Assembly: GCA_024336345.1 (NCBI GenBank)
Contig: JANFOG010000010.1
Coordinates: 620,001-684,000, forward strand
Direction: 5' to 3'
Length of the DNA: 64,000 nucleotides
Source of the DNA: Mariannaea sp. PMI_226
Taxonomy: Eukaryota; Ascomycota; Sordariomycetes; Hypocreales; Nectriaceae
Under the pieces are notes generated by a model. That model saw only the letters and a list, made by a program, of their open reading frames with translations. It ran no database searches and was not told where the DNA came from. How positions within the stretch are numbered: position 1 is the first letter of the stretch; each line of letters begins with the position of its first letter. This document shows positions 11,665 through 25,778 of the stretch, one piece after another. Position numbers and translations under genes: made by a program.

Positions 11665-14090
11665 TTTCTTTTTGGGTCTGGGTCTTCTCGTTCCTTGTGA
11701 CGCAGTGTCGGCGTGCGGGGAGACAACATTTATCTACATGGGCGACTGTTCGCAGCCATATGCATCGATTTTTATCCCAAAAACAATTGTTCTCGTTCAA
11801 CTCTCTGGTCACAGTTCAAGATGACGGGGTCTGGAACTTTCTCCCATATGTGTCATCCATTCGCATCGGTTCCATTGATGTGTAGAAATCGTCGAGCCCC
11901 GTCTGTACTACTAGCCCTTTTCTTTATCCAAGATGATGAAACATATGTTCGAATTCTGATATCATAGGCAATGAATAATGCTGTAAGAGGGGCGGACAAG
12001 GTTCATCCAGAAACAAGAACAGACTAACCACAACAGTGATTCTGGAGTGTTCCAGTTCTACTGCCGGTATTGCAAAGTATACCTTGCTGTGTGATAGAAG
12101 TTTGAGAGGGGGAAACACTAGGTCTTATTGGTGTTCGACGGCGGTATTTGTCAATTACCACAATAGGCAGTTGCAGGGTAGTAAGTTAGTTTGCTGATTA
12201 ACGTAAGCCCTTGAGTCGATGCCTAGCTAACTAAGGTATGAACACTACATCGTAGGGTCCCCGGGTTGAGGGCCGACAATTTTCATATCTGTAACAATCA
12301 TAATGAAGAGACGAAAAAACGACAGCGACACCAATAGTGCAGGACACAAGGGAAATGAGGGTTTGTTGCCAAAATGATGCATATGGCCTGCTTTTACAGT
12401 AGTGACCGTAGTACTAGGACTTTTTACTCAACCTTAGGTTGGCAGGATACTTTTAACATAATCTCCCAGATTATCAACTACACCTATAGGAGCAAGGGAA
12501 AAAGCACTGCTGATTACAGAGCGCAGATTACACGTTCTGAATATCAAATTTGGCTGAGAAATATTACGTCCATATGATAATTCCAGATGGCGGGAGAAGC
12601 TGACGCTCCACTGTACGTGAAACTGGGATTGCATTTATTACCCTAGTCGCTTCTACCAAGCAAGAGCTCCGTCCTTGGTACTACATAGAGCACCTACTCA
12701 CCATGTTGAAAGGCGTTTGCAGCCAAAAACAAGCCCTCTCGGTGCAGATTAGGGATTACAAATTAAAAATTACCTGGATGATGGAGGCTGGGATGAAATG
12801 AGAAGGGGGGCTGAGTTGGAATAGCAATGACAGCGCTGTGATCTATTGTGCTGGACTGCGCCAAAACAGAGCCCGCATTAGCGGCCATGGTACCCCCCAG
12901 TTAGTTTGTGCAGCCAGCAAATCGCCGAGCCAAAGAGCTCGCGGGGTAAAAATAGCATACAGTCTTGGTAAGGCAGGTAGCTTTGCTGACTGCCGAGTCG
13001 GAGGACAGTGAGATTCCAGACGGGCCAGCGCCAATACCATTTTTTTTTTTCTCTTCCATCCTTCAGCCCCAGTGGGCGTCACCGTGGGAAGAAGCCTGGA
13101 ACGGTCTCGGGTCCGGTGATTCACATGTGGTGGCGGAACAGCACGTGGCTTTCGAGGCTGGCCATGAACTTTTGGGACGCGAGAGATGAAGATGGATTGA
13201 GAAAGACAAGCTTGGAAGTCTCTGCGAGCTGCAATGCCTTGGGTGGTCTTCTGTCGTGTATTTTAGTAAACTTGCCAGCTTCGCCTTCAGTTCTGCGCCA
13301 GCGTTTTGGATTTAGAAGTACGGAGTGCAGAATTTTGGGGGCCAACGTTCCGGGTGTAGGACAGCAACCTACACCACGTCTTGTTACCTGAGGTGCATAA
13401 CATGAGCAGTCGCGCAAATTCTGTGCTCTGGTAGATTCATATACGTAGGTATGTGTCGATCCCAGTGAACGGCCCGGAGAGGCTCACAGACATCTTCCCG
13501 AAGCCCAGCCCTTTTTTTTCTTTCTTTTCTTTCTCAACATGTTGTGATAGCCTCCATTCCAAATGCCTATTGAACGAAGCATGCTAGTAAGACGTAACGC
13601 CTTAGCCTGCATTCACGGAGTATTCACCATCCAATGCCTACGCCTCTCTAGACCTAGGCCCTGTTGGCGAGTGGGCAATGGAACCGGCCCTCGAGATGCC
13701 GTAGTCCTAACAGGGGGGTTGTGGCGTTTTCGCTTTCTGATTAGCTGGGCTCAGCCCTGTCCGCCATCCAAGGAGGCCCTCACTGACCAGGTCAGCTCCA
13801 TTAACTAGTGGAACCCAGGCCTTAGTCTGCGCCTCGGAGCTGGGGTTAGGCTGCAGGACGGCGTGGGCATTTTCTTCCTCTAGTCAGCTTTACAGTGCTT
13901 CCCATGCCCCAGCCGCTCAGCTCATTGTTTGAAGTCTTTGTTGACTTGTTGCCTCTGGAACATGGCTGCATATAATAACATGGGCGGTTCCCACCCGACT
14001 TTCTTGGCATCGATCCGGTGTATTTCCTTCATCTTTCCTTTCCTCTGATTGCTTCCCTCTCTGGCGATCTTTTCCTTTGCATAATACAGA
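11665..14090. other. Intergenic, 2.4 kb
   Basis: No convincing gene. ORFs up to 127 codons at 12843-13417 overlap on both strands and lack motifs. The last few hundred bases are the promoter and CT-rich leader of the S41 peptidase gene. Confidence 0.5.
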
Positions 14091-16376
14091 ATGCTTCCGG
14101 GTCTTAGTTTACTGGCCCTTGCGGGCGTGGTAGCGGCCTCCTGGGAACCTCATGAGTTGGTTTACCATGCCATGAGAGCGGAGCAACCTGCCACTCCATA
14201 CAAGAGAGATTTGAATGAGCGTGATAGCCACCCGTGTAAGGTGATATCCGATGCTTACAAGGCCGCGGGCGCCTCACTTGGTGATGCCCCCCTGCTCAAT
14301 GTCAAGCCCTCTGTCGGAATTGCTTGTATGAAATCAGTTCCCCTCGACAAGAAACGCGACCTTGCTCTGCTTAAGTATTTGACGCCCTATGTCGAATTTC
14401 AGAGTACACTCGAAGTTCTTGCCAATCCTCCCGAGACATACTTGTTCCACGGTGTCGATGTCCTGGGTGGACTCAAAGCCATTGAGAAGAAGCTGAACGA
14501 TGATAAATATGAGAGTCAGTATGATTTTATGGTTGATGTACGATCGGTTGTAAGTATCCCTTTTTCGATTTGAAAAATTAGGGATTGGCTTTTCTCACAT
14601 TAGCATTGATTACAGTTTGCTGCAGCCAACGACAATCACTTCGACTATCCCCCAGCCCTGCTCAACATAATGCAGTTTGTCCGAAAGGATCTGGGTCTCT
14701 TCTCCCTATCTCGAGATGGAACGCATACACCTGAGGTTTTTATAGCTCAAGATGTCTTTCGTGCCAACCGCGGAAAACTTGACTATTATCCTTCTGCCAT
14801 TTCTCGCATCGATGGGATTCCCATCAATGAGTGGCTCGAAAACGATGCTATCTTCAATATCGCCAACTACCAAGACCCTGATGCCCAATTTAACAATCTC
14901 TTCATGACTGTTCAGCGGATGGCCATGGGTTCTTCCGGCAGTTCAACCTACTCCTCGTTCGAGATTCCTGATTACTACACTGTCAAATTCCGAAACGGCT
15001 CCGAGCATGTGATCAACAACACTATCATTATTACGCCTACCACTGACTTTTCTAAAATTGAGACTGGAGAGGACATCCACAATCTTGTTGAGATTACACC
15101 TACCAGCTCTGACAAGAAAAAGTACAAGGACAAGTTTCGCCGTAGCACGAGGGATACTGCCCCGCCACAGGGCTTCCCTGAGGCGCTTGTGCAGCACAGC
15201 CTCGGCTCTGTCGCAGGATACTTCCTCGAGGGCGACAAGTACAAGGACACTGCTGTGCTCTCTATCCGCAGCTTCCTTCCTATTGGCCTGACCCCGGACC
15301 AGGTTGCCAAACTCAACTTCACCTCCTTTATTCTGGAGGGTCGCGCTGTTGTCGTCAACTTGTTCAGACGGGCCCAGAAAGATGGCCGCGACAAGCTTAT
15401 CATCGATGTCTCTGCTAACGGCGGTGGTTCTGTCTTCCTGGCATACGAAATGTACCGTCTGCTCTTCCCTCACGGTGAATTTTCTGCCTTTGATCGATTC
15501 CGAGCAAACGAAGCTCTCGAGGTCCTTTCTGAGGCTGATTTTGAGGCGCTGAACACCTACCTGGTTACTCTGACCGATTCCTTGCCTGTCGATTCCAAAG
15601 GCGACGAAATAAAGTCTGGCTCAAAGTGGTTCGGCCCTTATGTTGCTGCTGGTAAGCAAAATGTCACTGAGGCTTACCAGGATGACCTGCGCGCACCTTT
15701 CGATTCCGGTGTTCCTGCCTACATCAATGGCGAGAACGAGAAGTATACAGCAATTCATAATGCTGTATTCAAGCCCGAGAATATCGTTATTGTCACTGAT
15801 GGTACTTGTGCCTCTGCTTGTGGCATCTTTACTGGTCTTCTTACCCGCAACCACAATATCCGCACTCTTGCTTTTGGTGGCCGACCTCATTACCAGGCTA
15901 TGCAGGCGATGGGAGGCGTTAGAGGTTCTCGTTTGAATTACTTCTCGGATATCCAAAAGTCTATATCCCAGGTGGCGGTTGCCCTCAAGGATGACGAGAA
16001 GGCCTTCAAGGCTCTTGAAGCTGCCTCTGATGTTTTGCCCAGCTTGGATGATGCCCCTCTGCTCCCCTTATTCTCGGGGCTTTCAGGAGGTCGTCTCAAC
16101 TCTCTCAGCGCTTATGCTGTTGATGACCTTGATGGCTACCCTCTGCACTTCCAATACGAGGCTGCCAACTGTCGTCTTTTCTACACTCAGGCTATGACCA
16201 AAGATGTAACTGAGCAGTGGCGCTATGCTCACGGGGTTGCCTGGACGAAAGGAACATGTGTACGGGGCTCGACTACCAACGAGGATGGCACCATGGGTAG
16301 TGAGACTGTCAAGTATAACAGCCGCGTGCGCAGCAATGCTGTTCCCTTGGCTAACCCTGGAGCTCTCTCAAAGTAA
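14091..16376 (+). CDS. Secreted S41 family (CPAF/tail-specific-like) serine peptidase
   Basis: Exons 14091-14549 and 14616-16376 flank a 66-nt intron; 739 aa. The N-terminus is a signal peptide (MLPGLSLLALAGVVAAS), so the product is probably secreted or extracytoplasmic. S41 hallmarks are the strand-turn KLIIDVSANGGGS at about 413-424 and the nucleophile elbow TDGTCASACGIF with the probable catalytic Ser at about 553. ANDNHFDY at about 157-164 is the likely catalytic His region. Several N-glycosylation sequons are present. The family cleaves unstructured or C-terminal peptide segments; the natural substrate is unknown. No UstY-like precursor or oxidase genes are adjacent, so nothing suggests a ribosomal-peptide biosynthetic cluster of the ustiloxin type, where an S41 peptidase is known. 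Confidence 0.9.
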
Positions 16377-17009
16377 TGGAGATGAATTTAATGTTTGGTG
16401 CAGCCTTTGAGGCGTGAATGTCTCGACGACGTTCACTGTATATATGTTAAACTGGGCATGGCGCGGCGCTTTTTACTTCACGGATAATGATAACAGAACA
16501 TAGATGATAGTTACATAGCGAAGAAAAGAATTGGATGTTGAATTGCATACCTAACATTATGCTTTATTTGATCATGTGGTTCTTTATGAGACATGATGAT
16601 GGATTTTTTAGTTACCTTGCTCTAGGTATCTTGTGTAGATAGGTCAGTACGTCTCGGGCCTAAAAATGTACCTATGTAATTAACTGTAAGGTGTTTGCTT
16701 GCTGAGAGGGCAGGAGCTGGCCTTTGGTAGGTACTTCAATTGGGTGTGATGACGTCAGTGAACCTCAAGAATGGGAGGCACGCGACACAGGTGACTTGAC
16801 TGACTACCTCACTTTTGGGTAGGTACGGAACCTAAGATAGGTACACAAATATATGGCTATTCTACTTCTACCACCTGCAGTCAATCCTTTCCTTTAGTTT
16901 CCAGTCAGCTTCGCCTGATTTCATCTAATATTTGCACGGAGAGTTCACCCCTCCCCGTATTTTTTATATTATCCTTGCACACAAAAAGGCAGTTTCATCA
17001 GTTGTCACC
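16377..17009. promoter_or_regulatory. PAP2 upstream region with five TAGGTA sites
   Basis: Intergenic between the S41 peptidase and the PAP2 gene. TAGGTA or its complement occurs at 16623, 16669, 16728, 16820 and 16838, five times in about 220 bp. This is far above chance for a hexamer. No factor is assigned. Confidence 0.4.
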
Positions 17010-18110
17010 ATGCCTTCTCCTCACCCTCGCCGTCCTACCAGGGCCTTCATTATTCGTTGGTTTTGGTTGAACTGGACTGATCTCTTGGCAATGGCTATTG
17101 TAGGCGGTATCACTATGGCTGTAAGTTCTGGTTCTCGATATCCTTGCTTTTTGCTAATATGCCAGCTCTACCACGCCCCCATCTCTCTTCTCATACCGCG
17201 AACTTTCCCCATCACATTTGACAAGTCGGGCGACATCATCTATCCCGAATGGGCATATCCAGACCGAGGCTGGATCGTTCCCTCGTGGATTGATGGACTG
17301 ATAACTCTCACTGTACCATTTCTCACTTATGTCCTTGCGCAATATCGCATCAAGTCCGCTTGGGATGCCAGCAACGCCATAGTCGGCACGACATGGGCTG
17401 TCATACTGGCCTCGCTTTTTCAGGTCACCCTCAAGCAATTAGTAGGAGGGTTTAGGCCGTATTTCCTCGATGTCTGCATGCCAGACGTGTCTCGCGCAAA
17501 ACATCATAACGCTACCGGCCTCAACGGCGTGGGATTCCAGCATATTATGTACACGATCGAAGTCTGCACGCAGCCCGATCGCGCAAAACTCAAGAATGCT
17601 ATCACCTCATTTCCAAGCGGACACGCCAGTGCAACCTGTGCTGGATTCGGTTTCTTGTTCCTGTGGTTGAATGCAAAGCTCAAAGTCTGGGCCGATCACA
17701 AACCTGCCTTCTGGAAGCTCACTCTCACTTTTGTGCCCCTACTGGGCGCTACTCTCCTCTGCGGTACTCTGACCATTGACGCTGCGCATAATTGGTATGA
17801 CATCGTTGCTGGTGCCGTCATCGGGCTCGTTTCGTCATATGCTGGCTATCGAACCTGCTATGCCGCTGTTTGGGATTGGCGATTCAACCATTTGCCGTTG
17901 AGACAGAAAGAGGCTTTTACATACAAAGATGAGGAAGACTGTGATGCTAGCCGGACATTATCAAGAAGTGCTGGGTGGGGAACGAAGCGTGAATGGCTTC
18001 AGGGTGGATTGGATAGCGCGACTAGTAGCACGACGTTTGCGCGAAGAACCAGCGGCACCCAGGGTGCGGTAGACGAAGAGAGCGGTATAGAAACAACAAT
18101 AGGAAGGTGA
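17010..18110 (+). CDS. PAP2 superfamily phosphatase, lipid phosphate phosphatase-like
   Basis: Exons 17010-17120 and 17166-18110 flank a 45-nt intron, GTAAGT to CAG with CTAAT branch; 351 aa. About six membrane segments are predicted. Motif 1 is KQLVGGFRP and motif 2 is FPSGHAS, as in Dpp1/Lpp1-type enzymes that dephosphorylate diacylglycerol pyrophosphate or phosphatidate. Motif 3, normally SR-x5-H-x3-D, reads TL-TIDAA-H-NWY-D: the His and Asp remain but the Ser-Arg pair is Thr-Leu. The C-terminal 60 residues are hydrophilic and Ser/Thr-rich. The intron is a multiple of three without a stop. Lipid phosphatase activity is therefore likely by family but not certain. It converges with guanine deaminase, leaving 73 bp between stops. 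Confidence 0.87.
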   Translation: MPSPHPRRPTRAFIIRWFWLNWTDLLAMAIVGGITMAVSSGSRYPCFLLICQLYHAPISLLIPRTFPITFDKSGDIIYPEWAYPDRGWIVPSWIDGLITLTVPFLTYVLAQYRIKSAWDASNAIVGTTWAVILASLFQVTLKQLVGGFRPYFLDVCMPDVSRAKHHNATGLNGVGFQHIMYTIEVCTQPDRAKLKNAITSFPSGHASATCAGFGFLFLWLNAKLKVWADHKPAFWKLTLTFVPLLGATLLCGTLTIDAAHNWYDIVAGAVIGLVSSYAGYRTCYAAVWDWRFNHLPLRQKEAFTYKDEEDCDASRTLSRSAGWGTKREWLQGGLDSATSSTTFARRTSGTQGAVDEESGIETTIGR

Positions 18111-18183
18111 GTTTTCACATGGAGACGAGGAGACAAAAATGTACTACCAGCATCACTCCTGTACTATAATCACCACAGTAGGC

Positions 18184-19545
18184 CTACAGAGTATGAACTT
18201 TTGCCCCTCTAACAAACACCTGGGTCATGTTCCTATCATCCGCCGTAGTGAGGAACTTGTCAAACACCCTTCTCGGCCCATCTTGCTCCTCAATCGGGGC
18301 ATTCACCCCACCTAGAACTGTCATATCAACTACAATGGCGTCAAACTCCTTTCCAATGCAGAAGCTGCCAACCTTTTCATCTATTCCCATGACCCTTGCG
18401 CCTCCCATTGTCGACAGATAAAAGACCTCCTCCAATGTTAAACCTTTTTCCTTGCCACTCGATGCTGCCTCCCGTGAGAAGGACGCAATAAGAGCATGGC
18501 GCATCGAATCAAGAATGGATGATGAGAATCCACCGCCGGAATCCGTACCTAAACCGACTTTCATACCTCGGCTCAGGAAGTCTCGAACAGGGGCAGCCAT
18601 GAAGCCTCCGCCAACGGTCATGTTGGCCGTGGGACAGTGAGCAATGGCACAATCGAGGCTTGCAAGGGCTTCAGTCTCGGTATCTGTCATGATGGTGCAG
18701 TGAGCTAGGATGGTTCTCGGAGTAAGAATGCTGTAGTGCGAGTACAGATCGACCTCATTCGTGAAGGATGGAAATAGCGAAAGAGTAGCCTTGACTTCCT
18801 GCTCAGCCTCGTTGAAGTGCGTCTGAATGGGGAGATCTGGCCTATGTTTGGCAATGGCGCCCAGCCCATCTAGGAGCTTCGGCTCACAGGAAATCGCAAA
18901 CCGGGGTGTTATGACATATTTGAGATAAATATTTGAGGGATCAATGTTTTGAATATGCTTGATACACTGTTCGGTCTCGTCAAGTGACTCCTCAACGCTG
19001 GCCTCACAATAGTAGTCTGGTGAGTTGCGATTCATATTGCATTTCCCTACAAACGCTCTCTGTCCTTGTTCGAGGATGATGTCAGCCAGGATACGCGTCG
19101 CAGGGCCGTGCAAAGAGCCATAGTAACTGGCAGCTGTGACACCTTGCCGGAGCATTCCTGTGACAAGCTTGGTGTAGACATGGCGGGCGTATTCGGGGTC
19201 GCGGAAACGCGCCTCGTTCGGAAATGTCACGCCGGAGAGCCAGTCGAGGATGTGCATGCCCTGACCTAAACCACGCTGCATCCACTGAGGTGCGTGGTTG
19301 TGGGTGTCGATGAAGCCGGGGATGAGGAACTGGCCGTGCAAGAGGCGCCTTGTCCTGCTGGATGGAATATCCAAGGAAGAGAGGATCTGATCGGCCACGT
19401 CCTCTGCAACATTGGGCTTGAAGTGAATAATCTGACCGTTGGAAGGGCTCACTGCAATAATGGTTTTCTCGAGGACCTCAAGGCTACCGAGGGTGGGACT
19501 GTGGATGACGGTACCATAGAAGGCGAATGGAGAATCTGTGGACAT
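18184..19545 (-). CDS. gud1: Guanine deaminase
   Basis: Single exon of 453 aa. It converts guanine to xanthine and ammonia in purine salvage and catabolism, in the cytosol. The amidohydrolase fold is shown by the metal-binding HxH in FIDTHNHAPQW (His 82 and 84), the LHGPATRI segment, QTHFNEAEQEV and AHCTIMTD histidine segments, and GLGTDSGGGFSSS carrying the catalytic Asp near 330. Length matches Gud1/GuaD enzymes. There are no introns. It is tail-to-tail with the PAP2 gene. No other purine gene is nearby. Confidence 0.94.
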   Translation of the reverse strand: MSTDSPFAFYGTVIHSPTLGSLEVLEKTIIAVSPSNGQIIHFKPNVAEDVADQILSSLDIPSSRTRRLLHGQFLIPGFIDTHNHAPQWMQRGLGQGMHILDWLSGVTFPNEARFRDPEYARHVYTKLVTGMLRQGVTAASYYGSLHGPATRILADIILEQGQRAFVGKCNMNRNSPDYYCEASVEESLDETEQCIKHIQNIDPSNIYLKYVITPRFAISCEPKLLDGLGAIAKHRPDLPIQTHFNEAEQEVKATLSLFPSFTNEVDLYSHYSILTPRTILAHCTIMTDTETEALASLDCAIAHCPTANMTVGGGFMAAPVRDFLSRGMKVGLGTDSGGGFSSSILDSMRHALIASFSREAASSGKEKGLTLEEVFYLSTMGGARVMGIDEKVGSFCIGKEFDAIVVDMTVLGGVNAPIEEQDGPRRVFDKFLTTADDRNMTQVFVRGAKVHTL

Positions 19546-20276
19546 GATGGAAAAACTCTTTTTATTCTGTGGATGAATTTCTTTATCCTGGTATCGGACT
19601 TATTGTCAAATAGTTGTATTGTATTGAGATGTCGATGATGATTTTGGGAGGTGTGTAGATCCTCTGACATGCAGCCCAATGGAGGAAGTGGAGGAGTTTG
19701 TCCGAGCTTATCAAATCAAGTAGCAGCTTGTGCACATGCCTTGGGTCTCACAACCAAGTTACATCCTTTTCCAAAGTTTATGTTTGTAGCATTATAAAAA
19801 CTGGGCTTGGTATATTGAACCGGGTGGTCATGGTTCGTCATGAGGTGTAAATTACTGAAAAGACGTGGTGTGTATTTGTATACATGTGAGTGTGCGATCA
19901 CGGATATAAGTTCTAGCAAATGAGGATCATATGCGAACGAACCTAAAGATTTATCAGTCCTTCAAGTATTTGATGAAGGAAAAATTTCATTGATTCCTCT
20001 AAGATCGAATGCTTTACACAGCTTTTGAGTTAAGACCTGCGCAATGCATCATAAACTTTCTGCAAACACAGAAGTGAACTCATTACAATCACCATTCGAA
20101 GCACTCTGAATGAAAGGGAAATTAAGAAATGTGTTGAAGCATATTAAGTTGTATATTTACATCCATAAGAGATTGAGCAACAGGGAGAGAGAGGGAGAGA
20201 GAGTCATATAAAAAAAACATGGTGCCTGCCAAAGAAATAGATACCCCGTGTGAACCCCGACGCCGAACAACGTGCT
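19546..20276. other. Intergenic with short GA repeat
   Basis: Promoter side of guanine deaminase and 3' flank of the SYLF gene. A GA-rich simple repeat lies at about 20183-20203. No gene seen. Confidence 0.5.
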
Positions 20277-21442
20277 CTAATATTTCGTGTCGGCTAACCT
20301 CGTCTTTTCATCGATAATGGCATAGTCGTCGTCATCCTCATGGGACTTGCTGTCGTCGTACTTTGGAGGCTCTTCCCTCTCATCTCTGTCCTCGGGCTCG
20401 TCCCTATATGGCTGGAAAGGCACGCTCCGCTCCTCTAGCTCAGAAGTACTGGGAGCAGTCTCATCGGGTACGACGGGGCGGTCGCTGTCGAGAGCTCGGA
20501 GTGCATCAAACAGTGGCTTGGCGCCCATGGGCCAGGCGACGTCCTCTCGAAGGATACGGCTGGCAGTAATACCGCGTTCATCATAGAAAGAGCTGTTGGC
20601 CTCATGACGGCTCAACACGATGGTGCCGTCAATCTGGACACCAACCCAGACGCCACGGCTCTTCATGTAGCTCCAAATGGGCTTGGCCGTTTTGCTCATG
20701 GCAGACTCGACGTGGCTACCTGCACCTAGCGGGCCGACAGTGACGGAACCCTCTGCGCCGAAGGAAAGGCGAGGCTTTGTGAAGGCATCGACTTGCTCCT
20801 GGGTGTTGAGCACGCAGACACAGTCGTATAGATCGAGACCGAACATGAAACCGGCACCGAGAGAGGTGACGAAGAAGGCGGATGGGGGAGACCAAGTTCC
20901 ATCAGGTCGACGGGCGACGACAACACCAGACCCGCCAGCGATGGAGCTGTGGCAAGCACCAGCACGGAGCACGTTGAAGATGGCGAGACCGGCGCAGCCA
21001 TGGATAACTGAAGGAGGGATCTTGGCCACGAACTTGCGAGGATCGCTGGACTTTGGACAATGTGAAGGCTCCGGCTCTATAAGGGGGGATGTAAGCGAAA
21101 ATGGAATTTCTGACGATTGATCAATATGCAAGGTATTTACATACGGGTGAAGGAGTGAAGAATGCGAGCGGCTTTGTTGCACTCCTTTTCCATGCGAGCA
21201 GGCCACCATTCCCTATCAACGGTAGTGGCGGCCTTGCTTAGGTGACGTCCAGCTTTGGAGCTCAACTGCTGGAATCGATCACTGATGTTTGAGTTGCTGG
21301 TTGCGAGGACGGGCTCCTGTTTCTGTGGAGGGGTCTGCGAGGGAGTTTCGGTATCTGGAGTATAAGCCGGAGGAGTCTGGAGGGGATGCTCCTGACGACC
21401 GGTGTCCTCGATACCGGAGTTGGACTTTGAAGAGAGGGTCAT
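20277..21442 (-). CDS. SYLF-domain (Ysc84/SH3YL1-like) actin-patch protein
   Basis: Exons 21442-21145 and 21076-20277 flank a 68-nt intron; 365 aa. The N-terminal 65 residues are Pro/Thr/Ser-rich and probably disordered. From about 75 to 290 runs a SYLF (DUF500, Las17-binding) domain: KIPPSVIHGCAGLAIFNV, SGVVVARRPDGTW, FGLDLYDCVCVLNT and RLSFGAEGSVTVGPLG. In yeast Ysc84 this domain binds phosphoinositides and actin at endocytic sites. The usual C-terminal SH3 domain is absent; instead there is an acidic, Glu/Asp/Arg/Pro-rich tail. An in-frame upstream ATG at 21478 would add 12 residues; 21442 is preferred but not proven. Confidence 0.9.
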
Positions 21443-22136
21443 TATGGCGGTTGGATGTGATAGTTGATGAGTGTACAAAAGAAGTCTATATGTTATTGAC
21501 CAGCTGGAACCTGATTGACAGTATTGTCTATTCTTGATTCTGGGTTGCTATCCCCCCATGCTTATATACATGTGTCAACAACACGCAAAGGGCCAGCCCA
21601 CGTTCACAATGCGAGATACGAAATCAACACCCCCCCTTCCATCCCCATGGAAAAAAAAAGGTGTGGATGAGCGCCACGCGTAACGGAAACCCCGGTCAGC
21701 CATCCAGTCCGTGCAGTTTTCCTTGTTCTGCTATGGAAGGGAGGGGGAAAAAAAGATCTGCCTTGAGACCAGGAGTCGTGGACTGGTGTGGCTGAGTAGC
21801 CGATAATTCGTCGATGCCTGGCGGATGGCGGACGAGATGACGACTGAACCGCGCAGGGAGGGGCGAAGTGTTCCGTGGAAAGGGCCCAGGGACATGGACA
21901 GGTGGTAATTACTTTGCAGTAGTGCGTGGAGGGGCAAAAGGATAGCTAACAAGTGCCGACCTGTCACCGTTTAATGCCCGTGCCTGGGGAGACATACTCC
22001 TCTAGCAGTATCCATAAAGTGGCATCCAAATAAATGTGGTTCATTGATGAGAGGCATCCAGCAAAATGAAGGAAGAGTCTCTGCGTTGTTGTGTTGTTAA
22101 TGCAATATTCCGCATGACAATTCCATCAAAGAGCAT
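21443..22136. other. Intergenic
   Basis: Promoter of the SYLF gene and 5' flank of the tRNA-Met. No gene seen. Confidence 0.5.
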
Positions 22137-22241
22137 GTCGGTGTGGCTCAGTTGGTTAGAGCGTTGGTCTCATATTAACACATGACTTGACCATAGGTCA
22201 GGGACATCCAAAGGTCGAGAGTTCGAGCCTCTCCACCGACA
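22137..22241 (+). tRNA. tRNA-Met (CAU), elongator, with 31-nt intron
   Basis: Acceptor GTCGGTG pairs with CACCGAC, discriminator A. D arm GCTC/GAGC, anticodon CAU at 22171-22173 in loop CTCATAA, T arm GAGAG-TTCGAGC-CTCTC. A 31-nt intron (22175-22205) interrupts the gene after position 37, the canonical place, leaving a 74-nt mature tRNA. The anticodon and T arms resemble yeast elongator tRNA-Met. Several T runs downstream serve as pol III terminators. Confidence 0.95.
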
Positions 22242-22534
22242 CAAGCCTTTATTTTTGCCCTTTTTCCCTTTCCCTTTTTGCCCTTTTCTCTCTCCTGCCT
22301 CTCTCTCTCAACAGACACTTAATTCGTGGATCATATTTCGTATAAATGAGAGATTCTTCTTTTTTCTTCTCGCTTCCTTTCCGTTTTCATGATAACCACA
22401 TAAGCCAAACATCACTACCGTCACTGAATTCTGAAACTAGGATCTGAAGATAAACTCGAACAGAAAAGAGTCATGCTGGTATTATTATATCAGGATATGG
22501 GTGGTCATGTCATCTTAGCCCCCTATCTATGCTT

Positions 22535-25778
<3,244 letters not shown>

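Noticed and set aside
12843..13417. ORFs of 93-127 codons
   Set aside because: Both strands are open at once, composition is not protein-like and there are no splice partners.
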